A stretch of DNA of 23,989 nt from the NCBI GenBank assembly GCA_002449955.1, contig DJYD01000064.1:1-23989 (forward strand). Direction: 5' to 3'. The translations under genes and the position numbers were made by a program. Positions 21,549 to 23,989 of the stretch are shown here, piece after piece; the stretch's first letter is position 1, and each line of letters begins with the position of its first letter. The notes beneath the pieces are model-generated. The model had not been told where the DNA came from. It was given only the letters and a program-made list of their open reading frames with translations, and ran no database searches. Origin of the DNA: Lachnospiraceae bacterium UBA6987 (GTDB lineage Bacteria; Bacillota; Clostridia; Lachnospirales; Lachnospiraceae).

Positions 21549-22628
21549 ATGAATATGTCCGTTCGCTCCGATGCCCGCTATGCAATCGCTTGTGTGACCA
21601 GCATGGGGGTCCGCATCACCCCGGAAGACCGCATGGCGGTCCAAAACAGCCAGCGCTTTATGATGCAGGCGACCAGCGCCGAGACCAACGTGCTGAATGT
21701 GGCCTCGAGCCTCGGCAAAGAATGCCTCGCCATGACGAAGTTCGTGGAAGGAAGCCCGGTCGCAGCCTTTATCAAGGCTCAGCTGAGAGCCCGGAACATC
21801 GCCTACACGGGAAAAGAAGTCCCGCAGGGCGGACCCTGGGGCTACCGTCATCAGTTCAATATCGCCGATTCCGGCTTCGGCCTGCGCGCGCCCAGAGTGT
21901 GGAACGACCGCGCCGGTGAGATCGGAAGAACGCTTACAGCGGATGATTTCGATCTGGAAAAGATCTTCGGACAGGAGGGGATCGGCATCCTGCATCTGTC
22001 CGGCCTGATCGCGGCCATAAGCCCCGAGACCACGGAATGCTGCCTGAAGGTGGCGGAAGCGGCTAAGGCGCACGGGACGCTGATCAGCTTCGATCTGAAC
22101 TACCGCGCGACCTTCTGGAAGGGCCGCGAGGAAGAACTCCGCGAAGCCTTCCACCGCATCGCACAGGCGGCGGACATCCTTGTGGGCAACGAGGAAGATT
22201 TCCAGCTCTGCCTCGGCTTCAAGGGACCGGAAGCGGGCGGAAAAGACCTGTCCGCGAAGATCGAGAGCTTCAAGGGCATGATCGATCAGGTTCGTGAGAA
22301 ATATCCGAATGCGAAGGCCTATGCAACGACGCTGCGCCAGGTCGTTTCCGCGAACGAACACCTCTGGGGCGCGATCCTGTGGGCAGACGGCAGATGGTAT
22401 GTGGAAGAGCCGAGACCGATCCCGGTCATGGATCGCATCGGCGGCGGCGACGGCTTCTCCGGCGGCCTGCTCTACGGTGTACTCGCGGGCTGGGAGCCGG
22501 AAAAATGGCTGCAGTTCGGCTGGGCAAGCGGCGTGCTTGCGGCCTCGAGCCTGAACGATTACGCGGAACCTGCCGATGAAAAGCAGGTATGGGATATCTA
22601 CGCCGGCAATGCCAGAGTGCAGAGATAA
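21549..22628 (+). CDS. PfkB-family carbohydrate kinase (2-keto-3-deoxygluconate kinase-like)
   Basis: A 359-residue ribokinase-like kinase. The N-terminal half carries the substrate site (SAETNVLNVASSLG) and FDLNYRATFW, typical of the KdgK branch. The C-terminal anion hole/catalytic motif is DRIGGGDGFSGG with catalytic Asp301. TAAGGAG supports the start. The length is slightly above the usual 310-340. The closest named activity by pattern is 2-dehydro-3-deoxygluconate kinase, but no KDPG aldolase or uronate gene is in view. The gene is 13 bases from 6-phosphogluconate dehydrogenase, which makes a gluconate- or other aldonate-phosphorylating role worth considering. PfkB substrate calls from sequence alone are unreliable. 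Confidence 0.82.
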   Translation: MNMSVRSDARYAIACVTSMGVRITPEDRMAVQNSQRFMMQATSAETNVLNVASSLGKECLAMTKFVEGSPVAAFIKAQLRARNIAYTGKEVPQGGPWGYRHQFNIADSGFGLRAPRVWNDRAGEIGRTLTADDFDLEKIFGQEGIGILHLSGLIAAISPETTECCLKVAEAAKAHGTLISFDLNYRATFWKGREEELREAFHRIAQAADILVGNEEDFQLCLGFKGPEAGGKDLSAKIESFKGMIDQVREKYPNAKAYATTLRQVVSANEHLWGAILWADGRWYVEEPRPIPVMDRIGGGDGFSGGLLYGVLAGWEPEKWLQFGWASGVLAASSLNDYAEPADEKQVWDIYAGNARVQR

Positions 22629-22641
22629 AAAGGAGATAAAG

Positions 22642-23989
22642 ATGAAAAAAGCAGATATCGGACTCATCGGACTTGCCGTCATGGGCGAAAACCTGGTCAT
22701 GAATATGGAATCGAAGGGCTTCACCGTCGCGGTGTACAACCGCACGGTCGAGAAGGTCGAAAAATTTGTGAACGGCCGCGCAGCAGGGAAGAATATCATC
22801 GGCTGCCGCAGCCTCGAAGAGCTGAAAGACGCTCTTTCCGTCCCTCGCAAGGTCTTTTTAATGGTCAAGGCCGGACAGGCGGTCGACGATTTCATTGAAA
22901 AACTTTTAGCCGTGCTTGAACCCGGTGACATCATCATCGACGGCGGCAACAGCCACTTCCCGGATACCATCCGCCGCGCGAAATACGTGGAGGAAAAGGG
23001 CCTGTTATATATGGGCTGCGGTGTTTCCGGCGGCGAAGAGGGCGCCCTTCACGGCCCCAGCATGATGCCGGGCGGCTCGCGGAAGGCCTGGGAAGCGGTC
23101 AGACCCATCTTCCAGACCATCTGCGCCAAGGTGGAGGACGGCTCCCCCTGCTGCGATTACGTGGGCGAAAACGGCGCCGGTCACTTTGTGAAGATGGTGC
23201 ACAACGGCATCGAATACGGCGATATGCAGCTGATCTGCGAAGCGTACCAGCTCATGCGCGACGGCCTCGGCCTTTCCTCTGCGGAACTGCACGAGATCTT
23301 CGCGGCCTGGAACGAGACCGAGCTTGACAGCTATCTGATCCAGATCACCCGCGACATCCTCGGCTACAAGGATGAAAACGGCGAGACTACCGTGGAGCAT
23401 ATCCTGGACCGCGCGGGCCAGAAGGGGACCGGCAAGTGGACCGGCATCGCGGCGCTCGATGAAGCGGTGCCGCTCACGCTGATCACCGAAGCCGTTTTTG
23501 CCAGATGCCTGAGCGCCATGAAGGACGAGCGCGTGAAAGCGGCAGCCCGCTTCCCGAGGACGATCCCGGCGTTTACCGGCGACAAGGCGGCGTTTATCGA
23601 AAGCATCCGCAAGGCGCTGTACGCAAGCAAGATCGTTTCCTATGCGCAGGGCTACAGCCTGATGCGCTCGGCGGCGAAGACCTACGGCTGGAACTTAAAT
23701 TACGGCGGCATCGCCTTAATGTGGCGCGGCGGCTGCATCATCCGCAGCAGGTTCCTCGGCAAGATCAAGGAAGCCTACGACAAGGATCCGGAGCTTGAAA
23801 ACCTGCTGATGGATGATTATTTCCACGATGTCATGGTGTCCCTCACAGGCGCCTGGCGTGAGGTCGTTTCCTACGGTATCAAGGCCGGCATCCCCATGCC
23901 TACGTTCAGCTCGGCCCTCGCCTGGTTCGACGGCTACACCACCGCGAACCTGCCCGCGAACCTGTTGCAGGCGCAGCGCGACTACTTCG
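22642..23989 (+). CDS. gnd: 6-phosphogluconate dehydrogenase, decarboxylating (3' end beyond window)
   Basis: The first 449 codons of an enzyme that converts 6-phosphogluconate to ribulose 5-phosphate and CO2 with NAD(P)+. The N-terminal Rossmann motif is GLIGLAVMGENL, with YNRT after strand two. The substrate site has GGNSHFPDT, GVSGGEEGALHGPS (Ser129) and VKMVHNGIEYGDMQ with Lys184, His187 and Asn188, matching the catalytic residues of known Gnd proteins. The frame reaches LLQAQRDYF at the window edge, so about 20-40 residues, including the usual His-containing tail, are missing only because the window ends. AAAGGAG precedes the ATG. It is the second gene after the PfkB kinase and supplies pentose phosphates that join those from XylAB. 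Confidence 0.95.
   Translation, partial: MKKADIGLIGLAVMGENLVMNMESKGFTVAVYNRTVEKVEKFVNGRAAGKNIIGCRSLEELKDALSVPRKVFLMVKAGQAVDDFIEKLLAVLEPGDIIIDGGNSHFPDTIRRAKYVEEKGLLYMGCGVSGGEEGALHGPSMMPGGSRKAWEAVRPIFQTICAKVEDGSPCCDYVGENGAGHFVKMVHNGIEYGDMQLICEAYQLMRDGLGLSSAELHEIFAAWNETELDSYLIQITRDILGYKDENGETTVEHILDRAGQKGTGKWTGIAALDEAVPLTLITEAVFARCLSAMKDERVKAAARFPRTIPAFTGDKAAFIESIRKALYASKIVSYAQGYSLMRSAAKTYGWNLNYGGIALMWRGGCIIRSRFLGKIKEAYDKDPELENLLMDDYFHDVMVSLTGAWREVVSYGIKAGIPMPTFSSALAWFDGYTTANLPANLLQAQRDYF

Noticed and set aside
21489..22970. A 493-codon minus-strand frame opposite the PfkB kinase and gnd
   Set aside because: It spans two recognised genes and their spacer, has no ribosome binding site and no coherent protein features.

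Overview
The window is a GC-rich bacterial chromosome segment, most likely from an anaerobic member of the Bacillota (Clostridia, perhaps Lachnospiraceae-like). This rests on strong AGGAGG-type ribosome binding sites, an NfnAB-type electron-bifurcating transhydrogenase, an NrnA-type DHH phosphoesterase, AraC regulators of the Firmicute sort and a hydrolase/GPH-transporter cluster typical of gut or rumen glycan users. The genus cannot be fixed from the sequence alone. There is no rRNA, CRISPR array, insertion sequence or phage gene, and no gap over 300 bases lacks a gene.

Region 1 (1-3010) is housekeeping: the 3' end of a tRNA-Lys and its terminator, an RDD-family membrane protein, a stand-alone acyltransferase-fold protein related to 2-oxo acid dehydrogenase E2 but lacking the catalytic residues, and a DHH phosphoesterase (NrnA type). 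Region 2 (3004-5411) is a compact nfnA-nfnB operon with its own consensus-like promoter and a strong terminator.

Region 3 (5428-9570) holds glycerate 2-kinase, then xylB-xylA for xylose use. The terminator after nfnB lies only 16 bp before the glycerate kinase start, so expression of that gene is a puzzle.

Region 4 (9604-21419) is a glycoside-use locus bounded by two AraC regulators. An AraC gene diverges from an operon of a GPH-family symporter, a GH2 enzyme, a sugar phosphate isomerase/epimerase-like TIM barrel, a GH78 alpha-L-rhamnosidase, a GH43 enzyme with extra C-terminal domains and a GH1 beta-glycosidase. None of the hydrolases starts with a signal peptide, so intact glycosides or short oligosaccharides are probably imported and taken apart in the cytoplasm. 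Released xylose can enter the pentose phosphate pathway through the neighbouring XylA and XylB. The sugar set (beta-galactose or similar, rhamnose, xylose/arabinose, beta-glucose) suits a branched plant glycoside such as a saponin, a flavonoid glycoside or a pectin side-chain fragment; this is inference.

Region 5 (21549-23989) is a PfkB-family sugar kinase followed closely by decarboxylating 6-phosphogluconate dehydrogenase, which runs off the window end. The second AraC gene is divergent from this pair.

The best candidates for something new are the uncharacterised TIM-barrel enzyme translationally coupled to the rhamnosidase, the whole intracellular four-hydrolase set, the catalytically impaired E2-like protein, and the GH2 enzyme's C-terminal helical tail.
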